Of a DNA stretch of 7,504 nucleotides, positions 1 to 6,163 are shown in pieces. A model generated the notes under the pieces. That model was not told the origin of the DNA, searched no databases, and saw only the letters and a list, made by a program, of their open reading frames with translations. This stretch comes from Treponema sp. (lineage in GTDB: Bacteria > Spirochaetota > Spirochaetia > Treponematales > Breznakiellaceae): positions 1 to 7,504 of the forward strand of contig JAITNU010000029.1 in NCBI GenBank assembly GCA_031290325.1. The letters are read 5' to 3'. The translations under genes and the position numbers were made by a program. The stretch's first letter is position 1. Each line of letters begins with the position of its first letter.

Positions 1-42
<42 letters not shown>

Positions 43-199
43 ACAAAAAATCATACACATTCTTTAATGAGCCTATCACGAGTAGTTCTATACTTACGAT
101 GTTATATCATATTCAGGGAACCGGCTACTTCCTCCTTCCGTATTATGCTGCTTATCATAAAGATAATGTATCTAATATACTCAATTAATGTTTCTTTGT
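43..199. other. AT-rich non-coding stretch downstream of trmH
   Basis: This stretch is clearly more AT-rich than the genes to its right. A reading frame at 67-252 on the plus strand is open, but it runs into the trmH 3' end, has no convincing ribosome-binding site and has an unremarkable composition. I see no clear terminator for the minus-strand trmH transcript, no RNA gene and no repeat apart from the poly-C edge. Confidence 0.5.
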
Positions 200-994
200 C
201 TATAGCTCATAGAGTTCATGAAGAAAAATTGTCGCGACCTGGGCCACGTTGAGGCTTTCAAGAGCACCGGTTCCGGGAATACGTACCATGGCTGAACAGC
301 AGGCCTTTACCTCTGGGGGGAGACCACTTGTTTCATTACCCACCACCAGGGCTATGCCTGGCAGGGGCCGGGCACCTGGTTGGCGACTCTTGTCGGTGTG
401 CAAAAGGCTCCCTCTGTCTTGAATGATGGTCCCCAAATCCCGGATCCGCAGCCGCGCCCGGGGTTCTGTACCAATGGTAACAATGCTATCGGAAGCGGCT
501 TTGAGAAACGCGGCGGTGTCCCGGATAGTCCTGAATACCACATGTTCCATGCCCCCTTCGGCAACCCGGTAGGCGCTGGTGGTGAGCTGGGTATCCGCTT
601 CCGAGAGGATGATGAAATGGGCATCGAAGAAGGCGGCGGACCGGACCATGGCCCCCAGGTTGTGATCATTGCCCACTGAATGGAGGATAAGCCCGGTTTT
701 GCCCTGGGCCCACAAATCAAGGTCCGCAGGGGTGGCAGGTTCCACCACTGGCTCCTCGATCATGGCCACTACTCCCTGATGCCGGTTGCTCTTGCAGATC
801 CGCTCCAACTCCTCATCACTACAGACCTTATAGGGCCGTTTCCGTCCGGCCAACTGCTTGCATACCTTGGTAAATAGGGGGAACCGGTCCTCCCGAAGGA
901 AAAGCCGGTTGATGCTTTCGGGGTGCACTTCCCCCAGGGCGGAAACAGCGTTAAACCCGCAGACTGCCAATTCTCTCGTTAGTTTATTAAGCAT
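200..994 (-). CDS. TrmH/SpoU-family RNA 2'-O-ribose methyltransferase
   Basis: This 264-residue protein should transfer a methyl group from S-adenosylmethionine to a ribose 2'-OH in tRNA or rRNA. The small N-terminal substrate-binding part (about residues 8-80) contains the family-like phrases VCGFNAVSAL and RHQGVVAM. The C-terminal SPOUT knot domain (about 98-264) shows all three SpoU motifs: NDHNLGAMVRSA with Arg118, VVGNETSGL with Glu221, and the knot segment IPGTGALESLNVAQ with Ser247 and Asn249. The length is typical of RlmB/TrmH-like enzymes. Residues 190-213 form a polar stretch before motif 2 that looks like a loop insertion. The start at 994 fits the domain boundary, but no Shine-Dalgarno precedes it. 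An extended -10 box lies only six bases upstream. The gene stands apart from the operon to its right. The family is secure; the target nucleotide (RlmB-like 23S, TrmH-like tRNA or other) cannot be decided here. Confidence 0.93.
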   Translation of the reverse strand: MLNKLTRELAVCGFNAVSALGEVHPESINRLFLREDRFPLFTKVCKQLAGRKRPYKVCSDEELERICKSNRHQGVVAMIEEPVVEPATPADLDLWAQGKTGLILHSVGNDHNLGAMVRSAAFFDAHFIILSEADTQLTTSAYRVAEGGMEHVVFRTIRDTAAFLKAASDSIVTIGTEPRARLRIRDLGTIIQDRGSLLHTDKSRQPGARPLPGIALVVGNETSGLPPEVKACCSAMVRIPGTGALESLNVAQVATIFLHELYEL

Positions 995-1000
995 GGAGAT

Positions 1001-1009
1001 ACTATATCA
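1001..1009 (-). promoter_or_regulatory. Extended -10 promoter element abutting trmH start
   Basis: On the minus strand the sequence reads TGATATAGT, an extended -10 (TG, one base, then a hexamer matching TATAAT at five of six positions). Six bases separate it from the ATG at 994-992. No good -35 hexamer lies 16-18 bases further up, as often tolerated with extended -10 promoters. Transcription would begin at or next to the start codon, giving a leaderless mRNA, which agrees with the absent Shine-Dalgarno. This is inference from the sequence only. Confidence 0.4.
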
Positions 1010-1124
1010 AGAACAATGATTTAATTGCAGCCCTGGCATATAGATATATTTATGACAAAAAAAGTAATGTTTATACTGAAATAACTTGACTGGCACCGAG
1101 AAAATCAGTAAGCTATAAATAGAT

Positions 1125-1273
1125 TAAAATACGGTAATTGGATGTTATGCTTTTCATTATTGCTTCATGCAACCAATAATCATCCAATAGTTTTATACAT
1201 CCTGGCCTGATTACAACCGTATGTCTGTTTGCCTCCCGGGTTTTCTCACCTCCTTTTCCCGGGAGGTTTTTTT
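1125..1273 (+). ncRNA. Candidate small RNA ending in an intrinsic terminator
   Basis: A strong plus-strand terminator (1232-1273) sits between two minus-strand genes, so it needs its own transcript. Upstream, ATTGGATG (1137-1144) and CATCCAAT (1181-1188) form an inverted repeat. It extends by four more pairs past a one-base bulge and encloses a smaller TTGC/GCAA hairpin (1160-1172). Possible promoter parts are TTGACT (1086-1091) with a weak TAAGCT 17 bases later, or isolated A/T-rich boxes at 1114-1119 and 1125-1130. The 5' end is therefore uncertain, and the start given here is a guess. No open frame of note is present. It does not resemble tmRNA, SRP RNA or a tRNA as far as I can see. The RNA would be about 140-160 bases long. 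Confidence 0.3.
1232..1273 (+). terminator. Strong intrinsic terminator with a 16S-tail-like loop
   Basis: A perfect nine-pair GC-rich stem (CCTCCCGGG at 1232-1240, CCCGGGAGG at 1258-1266) is followed by seven T residues (1267-1273). The minus strand has no T-run on the other side, so the direction is plus. The 17-base loop (1241-1257) contains TCACCTCCTTT, matching the conserved 3' end of bacterial 16S rRNA. Read on the minus strand, the loop is a full-length Shine-Dalgarno sequence. Confidence 0.8.
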
Positions 1274-1286
1274 ATAGTGTTGGTCA

Positions 1287-1331
1287 GTCGGGGATCCCGA
1301 CAGAGTCAGCAGGCCCTTTCGGTTGTGCCTG
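1287..1331 (-). other. Structured stretch: two hairpins downstream of the rsm22-like gene
   Basis: Two inverted repeats lie 55-99 bases beyond the stop of the rsm22-like gene. GTCGGG (1287-1292) pairs with CCCGAC (1296-1301) around a three-base loop. CAGGC (1310-1314) pairs with GCCTG (1327-1331). On the minus strand the second encloses an inner CC-GAAA-GG, that is a GNRA tetraloop with an ACAA internal bulge. A weaker GTTGC/GCAAC repeat (about 1336-1373) flanks it. No T-run follows on the minus strand, so these are not standard intrinsic terminators. They may be an mRNA 3' structure or part of an RNA element. I recognise no known riboswitch consensus. Confidence 0.4.
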
Positions 1332-1385
1332 TTAAGTTGCCGGCACCCCCGCGAGACCCACCATTCTTGCAACATACTCCCACCC

Positions 1386-2612
1386 TCAAATAACCCAATC
1401 GGCCCCAGAGGGTCTTAAAAGAATTATCCCTCCGGTTTTGGGGTCCCGTGTTTCCGGTACGGTGGGGGTGAGTTCCAGCAGGTTCCCAGATGCCAGTGTT
1501 TCGATGGCCCTTTTCTCTCCGGTAACGAGGATGAGGCCCCGGGCCGAACAGCCGTACCGACTATACAAGGGGTTGAACTGGTTCGGTTCCTGGTGTATTG
1601 GGAAGGGGTCGGAGATGATCCGTACTGGAAGCAAGTCCCTGGAAACAGGTTTCCCCGGTGGGGCAGTGGATTCAGCAGGATTTTGCTTTACCCGGGGACC
1701 GGCCAGCAGAAAACTGAGGGTCCCTCGTTCCTTGGGAAGCCCCGCCGCAATGGAGAGCTGGTGGAGCGACTGGGGGGCGTCCTGGGTTTGAAGGGCGAAA
1801 TGACACCACTTAGCCCTGCCGCCGGTGCCATTCCTGGCCGTACCGGGAAAGGGACATTGCCCGGTATGGGGACAGGGCAACAGGGGAGGGCGTCCCTCTG
1901 CTTGCAGCGCGGTTCTCAAGACGGTGATATATGCACCGGACCGGGGTATCCCCGGCTCCACCACGAGGATTGAACCGCTTTCCGCGGTAAGAGACCCAAG
2001 GAGTCGGGCGTTTTTATCTGCTCCGCGTGCCAGGGATTGGCTATCGGTATAGGGTATATCCCAGAAGAGTTCGTTGAATAGGTTCACCGCCGAGACCAAA
2101 GCGGCTTTGGGACCATGTATTGGAGCGCCCAGGGGCGCACGGATGGTCTTGATGATCCAGGGGGAAGATCTTCCGGCCAGGGCGTACCAGAGCTGCTTCC
2201 CCGCATCCAGGATCCCTCCGGTTCGATCCAGGCAGCGGAATTCCAGAGCCAGGTTCCGCAGTTCAGGCCGGGAAATCCAGAGGGCCAGGGGCAGGGTGAT
2301 GGGACCGGAACCGAGGTCTGTCAGGGCATCACCGCTGGAAAAGGTGAGGGGCAGGGCCGGTAGTAGCCGGCAGAGGCGGTAGCAGTTCCAGGGGAGGAAA
2401 TACCGGAGATAGGCTGATAGTAACCCGGGCTTACCCATGTAGGATTCACTCCGATCCCCCCGTCCACTGGTGAAGAGCCGGGAAAGTTCTGCCACATCCT
2501 CTGGGAGGCCGGCGCGGAAACGCCTGGGCAGGGGGAATACTTCATCAACAAGGGTGAGAATCCGCTCCATGAGGGGGCGGATTTCAGCGCTGAGGGGTGG
2601 GAATAATATCAT
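1386..2612 (-). CDS. Rsm22/METTL17-like methyltransferase with four-cysteine Fe-S motif
   Basis: This 408-residue protein belongs to the Rsm22 family, S-adenosylmethionine-fold proteins that associate with the small ribosomal subunit. Their mitochondrial members (yeast Rsm22, human METTL17) are needed for small-subunit assembly and carry a [4Fe-4S] cluster. The N-terminal segment YMGKPGLLSAYLRYFLPWN (58-76) and the motif-I loop LTDLGSGP (97-104) match a Rossmann methyltransferase, and VVEPG (217-221) lies on a later strand. The family signature follows: CPHTGQC (Cys247, Cys253), KWCHF (Cys270) and a distal Cys355 in YGCSARG. This is the order of the four METTL17 cluster ligands as I recall them, with the same six-residue first spacing. 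The Cys253-Cys270 gap is longer than in METTL17 and rich in Gly and Arg. The start at 2612 is chosen because AGGAAA lies just upstream. An in-frame ATG at 2663 has no such site and would overlap merR further. It is the last gene of the ptsI operon and overlaps merR by 29 bases. Catalytic activity is unproven. Confidence 0.85.
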   Translation of the reverse strand: MILFPPLSAEIRPLMERILTLVDEVFPLPRRFRAGLPEDVAELSRLFTSGRGDRSESYMGKPGLLSAYLRYFLPWNCYRLCRLLPALPLTFSSGDALTDLGSGPITLPLALWISRPELRNLALEFRCLDRTGGILDAGKQLWYALAGRSSPWIIKTIRAPLGAPIHGPKAALVSAVNLFNELFWDIPYTDSQSLARGADKNARLLGSLTAESGSILVVEPGIPRSGAYITVLRTALQAEGRPPLLPCPHTGQCPFPGTARNGTGGRAKWCHFALQTQDAPQSLHQLSIAAGLPKERGTLSFLLAGPRVKQNPAESTAPPGKPVSRDLLPVRIISDPFPIHQEPNQFNPLYSRYGCSARGLILVTGEKRAIETLASGNLLELTPTVPETRDPKTGGIILLRPSGADWVI

Positions 2613-2970
2613 CAGAGGGTTTCCTGTTCTGGTCCACTTTGGTATCAGCTTGATTGTTCTCATTTTTATTGACCAGCAAATACAGCTCTACCAACTCAGA
2701 ACGGAGCGCCGATATCTGGGCCCGCAGATCCTGCTGGTCTCCGGCAAGCTCCCGGAACAACTGCTCCTTGGCGCCTTCAATGGTAAAACGCCGGTCGTAG
2801 AGCAGGTACTTGAGGCGGAGCAGGATCTGCAGGTCCCGCTCCGCATAGAGACGCCTCCCCTGCTTGTCCCTTTTAGGCTGAATCAAAGGAATCTCCTTGA
2901 CCCAATACCGGATGGTATGGTTTTCCAGCTTCAAGATACGTTTCACCTCCCTCGCCGTGTAGAAAGCCAC
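2584..2970 (-). CDS. Small MerR-family transcriptional regulator
   Basis: This 128-residue protein has the MerR-type winged helix-turn-helix at its N-terminus. The helix-turn-helix begins YTAREVKRIL and continues to TIRYWVKEIP (residues 4-28). The wing, with PKRDKQGRRLY, spans about 32-42, and the second helical pair with LRLKYLLYDRRFTIEGAKEQL about 45-71. A short helix (about 78-100) could form the antiparallel dimer coiled coil. A hydrophilic tail of some 28 residues ends the protein. There is no effector domain and not a single cysteine, which excludes the classic metal-binding and redox types. The start is GTG at 2970, with AAGGG seven bases upstream lying in the end of der. It sits between der (3-base gap) and the rsm22-like gene (29-base overlap), so it is co-transcribed with them. 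The target is unknown. This subgroup, often a single-domain protein linked to housekeeping genes, commonly lacks a characterised ligand. Confidence 0.9.
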   Translation of the reverse strand: MAFYTAREVKRILKLENHTIRYWVKEIPLIQPKRDKQGRRLYAERDLQILLRLKYLLYDRRFTIEGAKEQLFRELAGDQQDLRAQISALRSELVELYLLVNKNENNQADTKVDQNRKPSDDIIPTPQR

Positions 2971-2973
2971 GGT

Positions 2974-4353
2974 TCATCCCTTTTCCTTCCGGGAAGAGCG
3001 GAGTTCGATCATGACCGGTACCAGGGAAAAGCCCAGGTCCCGGCGGATCTTGTTGCGTAAATAGGATATATATGCCTCGCTCACCGCCTGGGGACGGGAC
3101 ACAAAGAAGATGAATTTGACGGGGTTGTCCGAAACTTGAACGGCGTATTTTATCTTGAACCGGGTCTGGGGACCCATGGGAGGCGGGTACTCAATAAGCC
3201 AGCGTTCCAAAGCCTGGTTCAGGGAGGGGGTGTCGATACGCCGTATCAGTTGGCCGTACATCTTCACCGCAGTATCCAGCAGCTTGTCCGCCCCGGTTCC
3301 ATCCTGGGCGCTCACCGGCACGATGGGGGCGTACTCCATCTTGCCAAAGAGAAAGTGTATCCGGTCTGCCACCGCCTCGAAGGTGTTTTTCACCCTGGGC
3401 ATGGTATCCCATTTGTTGAGGACCATGATGATGCCCCGGCCTTTGTCATGGGCCAGAGCGGCGATCTTCTTGTCCTGGTCTGAAAGGCCCTCCTGGGCGT
3501 CGATCATGAGGAAGACCAGGTCCGCCTCGTCAATGGTTTTGATGGCCCGGTTCACCGAATAATACTCGATGTTCTCGGTTACTTTCGTCTTGCGCCGTAT
3601 GCCGGCAGTATCGAGAATCTTGAAGTTCCTGGTTTTATACGAAAAGCCCCCTTCCACCACATCCCTGGTGGTACCAGGTATGTCGCTTACGATAGAAGCC
3701 GCCGACGCGGTGAGCCGGTTGGAAAGGGTGGACTTACCGGTATTCGGCTTTCCCAAAAGGGCAATGCGGATGGGCCGCTTCAGCGGGTCCTCGGCCTCCA
3801 GCACCTGGGAAAAATCCAGTTTCCCGATGATGGACGCTTCCAGGTCCCCGATATGATCCCCATGTTCCGCGGAGATCATGGATACCGTTTCAAACCCATA
3901 GGACAGCACGTTCCAGGCATCCTGCTCCCGGCGGCCCCCTTCGGTTTTATTGATGACTACCAGGGTGTGGTTTTGGAAAGGCCGCAGCACTTCAATGAAT
4001 TCCTCATCCTCAGCGGTTATTTCCCCGGCGGCCAGCATCAGAATGACCAAGTCCGCCTGTTCCAGGGTTTCCAGGGTCCGCCCTACCACCAGATCATCGA
4101 GGGTATCTTTAGCACAAAGACCGTCCCGGTCCAGCTTGAACCCACCGGTGTCGATGAGCCGCAGCGGTTTTCCGGCAATGAAAGCATCCATGCCCACGGG
4201 GTCACGGGTCACTCCGGGGGTCGGGTCCGTGATGGCCCGGCGCTTGTGTACCAGGCGGTTGAATAAGGTTGATTTGCCCACATTGGGCCGTCCTACCAGG
4301 ACCACTACCGGCAAGTTCCGGTAGCGCGTATCAGGGGAGAATTCCATATCCAT
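2974..4353 (-). CDS. der: Ribosome-biogenesis GTPase Der (EngA), tandem G domains
   Basis: Der is an essential double GTPase acting late in assembly of the large ribosomal subunit. This 459-residue protein has the full layout. G domain 1 has GRPNVGKST (21-29), PGVTRD (46-51), DTGG (68-71), NKTE (135-138) and SAEHG (161-165). G domain 2 has GKPNTGKST (201-209), PGTTRD (226-231), DTAG (248-251), NKWD (313-316) and SAQDG (348-352). The C-terminal KH-like domain spans about 371-459 and includes PPPMGPQTRFKIKY. The G4 motif of domain 1 ends in Glu instead of the usual Asp. Domain-1 G4 variation occurs in some Der proteins, so I treat it as mild. The start at 4353 follows the ptsI stop by one base (TGA-T-ATG), with CAGG upstream. 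A second ATG two codons later is nearly as good. A farther in-frame ATG at 4407 would overlap ptsI and adds non-family sequence. It is the second gene of the operon, probably translationally coupled to ptsI. Confidence 0.97.
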   Translation of the reverse strand: MDMEFSPDTRYRNLPVVVLVGRPNVGKSTLFNRLVHKRRAITDPTPGVTRDPVGMDAFIAGKPLRLIDTGGFKLDRDGLCAKDTLDDLVVGRTLETLEQADLVILMLAAGEITAEDEEFIEVLRPFQNHTLVVINKTEGGRREQDAWNVLSYGFETVSMISAEHGDHIGDLEASIIGKLDFSQVLEAEDPLKRPIRIALLGKPNTGKSTLSNRLTASAASIVSDIPGTTRDVVEGGFSYKTRNFKILDTAGIRRKTKVTENIEYYSVNRAIKTIDEADLVFLMIDAQEGLSDQDKKIAALAHDKGRGIIMVLNKWDTMPRVKNTFEAVADRIHFLFGKMEYAPIVPVSAQDGTGADKLLDTAVKMYGQLIRRIDTPSLNQALERWLIEYPPPMGPQTRFKIKYAVQVSDNPVKFIFFVSRPQAVSEAYISYLRNKIRRDLGFSLVPVMIELRSSRKEKG

Positions 4354-4354
4354 A

Positions 4355-6094
4355 TCAGCCTGCAGGGAAGCGTTCGGCCATCCATGCTTCCATAAGGGTG
4401 ATAACATGCCGGTAGGAGGTACATTCCAGGGCCTTTGCCGCCAGAGTCCGGCAGCTTTCCAGGTCCACTCCCCGGATGATCCGTTTTACCAGGGGTATGG
4501 CCGAGGCGGTCATGCTGAATTCATCCAGCCTCAGCCCCAAAAGCAAGGCCGTGACAGCGGGGTCTCCAGCCAGTTCTCCACACATGGCCACCGGAATCCC
4601 CTGCTTATGGGCGGCGTCAATGGTTTTTTTGATAAACCTGAGCACTCCTGGATGAGTAGGCTGGGCCAAATAGCCCACTCGTTCATTTCCCCGGTCTACT
4701 GCCAGGGAATACTGGATGAGATCATTGGTACCGATGGAAAAAAAGTCCGACTTTGTGGCGAGGATGTCCGCGGTCATAGCCGCTGAGGGGATCTCAATCA
4801 TGGTACCCACCTCAATCGCTTCAGCATAGGGCTGCCCCTTCTGGCGGCACTCGACCTTGGCATCTTCCAGCAAGGCGCGGGCCTGTTCCAATTCTTCAAT
4901 CCCGGAAATCATGGGAAACATGATTTGGACGTTTCCGTGTACACCGGAGCGCAGTATGGCCCGCAACTGGGCCTTGAATAACTCAGGCCGGGCAAGGGAA
5001 AACCGAATAGCCCGCCACCCCAGGAGGGGGTTCTTCTCATCAGGGGACTGAAATTCGGGAAGCAGCTTGTCTCCTCCTGAATCCACGGTTCTGATGGTTA
5101 CCGGCAGATTACCTGCCGCCTCAAGCACCTGCCGGTATGCCCGATACTGCCGTTCCTCCTCCGTTGCCTGCCCCGAGGTCAGAAGGAGAAATTCCGAACG
5201 GTACAGCCCTATCCCTTCAGCACCATACCGGGCCAGATGCTCCACCTCTTCGGGGATTTCTATGTTTGCCTTGAGGATAACCCTGTGCCCGTCCAGGGTT
5301 TCTGCCGGAAGGTCCCGGAGGGCCAGGAATTCATCCTCTTTTTTACGGTACTGCAGGACAGCTCCTTCATACTGAACACGGGCTGCTTTATCAGGATTGA
5401 TGGTAACTTCCCCTGACCCGCCATTTACTATCAATTTTTCACTATCGTTGATTTCCTTGGTAATCGCCGAAAGACCCAGCACCGCGGGAATCTCAAAGGC
5501 CCGTGCAAGAATGGCCGTATGACAGGTACGGCTCCCCATATCCATGGCGATCCCCTTCACCCGGTTCTTGTTCATGACAAGCACATCCGAGGGCAAGAGG
5601 TCATGGGCCACGAGGATCACATCCTGGGATAAATTCGCCAGGGATACCCTGGTGATCGAAAGCAGCCGGTTCAGCAAGCGGCGGGATACATCGGAAATAT
5701 CCACCGCCCGTTCCCGGAGGTAGGGGTCCGGGGCACCCATGAGCTTTTGCACCAGTTCATGGGAAATGCTCCAGACCACCCATTCAATGTTTTGCAAGGT
5801 AGTCTGGAGCCGTTCCTTCATCTGATCCTGAAAGGCTGTATCCTCCAGCATCATCAGGTGGGCCCCAAAAATATCGGCCTGTTCCTTGCTCATCTCCCGT
5901 GAAGCCTGGTCGTAAAGCGCCCTGACCTCTTCCACCGCATCGGCGGTGGCCGTCATCAGCCGCTTCCATTCGGCTTCAACCTGATTCTTCCGTATACTAT
6001 ACCGGGGCAGCTCGGAAAAATCTTCTTCCAAATAAAGAAAGACCTGTTCAATGGCTATGCCGGGGGACACAGGGATACCGGTAAGTATTTTCAT
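4355..6094 (-). CDS. ptsI: PTS Enzyme I (phosphoenolpyruvate-protein phosphotransferase)
   Basis: Enzyme I takes phosphate from phosphoenolpyruvate onto a histidine and passes it to HPr, starting the phosphotransferase cascade in the cytoplasm. The 579-residue length is normal. The N-terminal part begins GIPVSPGIAIE (residues 6-16). It includes the helical HPr-binding subdomain (about 30-145) and the phosphohistidine segment GSRTCHTAILARAFEIPAVLG, with the active His192. The C-terminal PEP-binding barrel shows GIGLYRSEFL (294-303), TVDSGGDK (336-343, where TLDIGGDK is usual), NPLLGWRAIR (355-364), SIGTNDLIQYSLAVDRGN (453-470) and CGELAGDP with Cys505. All catalytic elements are present. The ATG at 6094 starts exactly at the family N-terminus. 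The longer open frame to 6313 overlaps a divergent gene and is not family sequence. No clear Shine-Dalgarno precedes 6094. It heads the operon with der, merR and rsm22. No ptsH or permease gene lies nearby, so the role may be regulatory rather than sugar uptake (inference). Confidence 0.97.
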   Translation of the reverse strand: MKILTGIPVSPGIAIEQVFLYLEEDFSELPRYSIRKNQVEAEWKRLMTATADAVEEVRALYDQASREMSKEQADIFGAHLMMLEDTAFQDQMKERLQTTLQNIEWVVWSISHELVQKLMGAPDPYLRERAVDISDVSRRLLNRLLSITRVSLANLSQDVILVAHDLLPSDVLVMNKNRVKGIAMDMGSRTCHTAILARAFEIPAVLGLSAITKEINDSEKLIVNGGSGEVTINPDKAARVQYEGAVLQYRKKEDEFLALRDLPAETLDGHRVILKANIEIPEEVEHLARYGAEGIGLYRSEFLLLTSGQATEEERQYRAYRQVLEAAGNLPVTIRTVDSGGDKLLPEFQSPDEKNPLLGWRAIRFSLARPELFKAQLRAILRSGVHGNVQIMFPMISGIEELEQARALLEDAKVECRQKGQPYAEAIEVGTMIEIPSAAMTADILATKSDFFSIGTNDLIQYSLAVDRGNERVGYLAQPTHPGVLRFIKKTIDAAHKQGIPVAMCGELAGDPAVTALLLGLRLDEFSMTASAIPLVKRIIRGVDLESCRTLAAKALECTSYRHVITLMEAWMAERFPAG

Positions 6095-6133
6095 ATTATT
6101 GAAGGATACTGTAAAGTTCGGTACCGTGTCTAT
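6095..6133. promoter_or_regulatory. Divergent promoter region of ptsI operon and the cysteine-rich gene pair
   Basis: Only 69 bases separate the ptsI start from the opposite gene start, so both promoters must lie here or inside the flanking genes. For ptsI the minus strand shows TAGACA (6132-6127), 18 bases, then TATCCT (6108-6103), ending eight bases before the ATG. This would give a near-leaderless message. For the plus strand, TTGAAG (6099-6104) is followed 17 bases later by a poor -10 (TACCGT). The matches are modest and the exact boxes are uncertain. Confidence 0.35.
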
Positions 6134-6163
6134 GAGGAAAAAAGAGGAATAAAGAGGAAAAAA
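6134..6163 (+). repeat. Three tandem 10-base GAGGAA repeats directly before an ATG
   Basis: Three adjacent decamers read GAGGAAAAAA (6134-6143), GAGGAATAAA (6144-6153) and GAGGAAAAAA (6154-6163), and the ATG of the cysteine-rich gene follows at 6164. Each unit contains a Shine-Dalgarno-like GAGG. Only the last is correctly spaced (six bases) from the ATG. One base differs between units. On the other strand this is a pyrimidine-rich tract just upstream of the possible ptsI promoter. Confidence 0.85.

Noticed and set aside
67..252. Open frame of 61 codons on the plus strand
   Set aside because: It lies in AT-rich sequence, overlaps the 3' end of trmH antisense, has no clear ribosome-binding site and shows no recognisable family pattern.
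2613..2663. Earlier in-frame start of the rsm22-like gene
   Set aside because: There is no ribosome-binding site before 2663 and it would increase the overlap with merR, whereas the ATG at 2612 has AGGAAA upstream.
2470..3060. Long plus-strand open frame of 196 codons
   Set aside because: It is antisense to merR, der and rsm22, which have clear family motifs. The composition looks like a shadow of GC-rich codons.
3936..3951. Defective first G domain of Der because its G4 motif is NKTE
   Set aside because: All other G motifs are intact, and Glu at this site occurs, as I recall, in other Der proteins, so loss of function is not supported.
4354..4407. Earlier in-frame start of der
   Set aside because: It would overlap the end of ptsI by 53 bases and add residues not seen in Der. 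The ATG at 4353 follows the ptsI stop directly.
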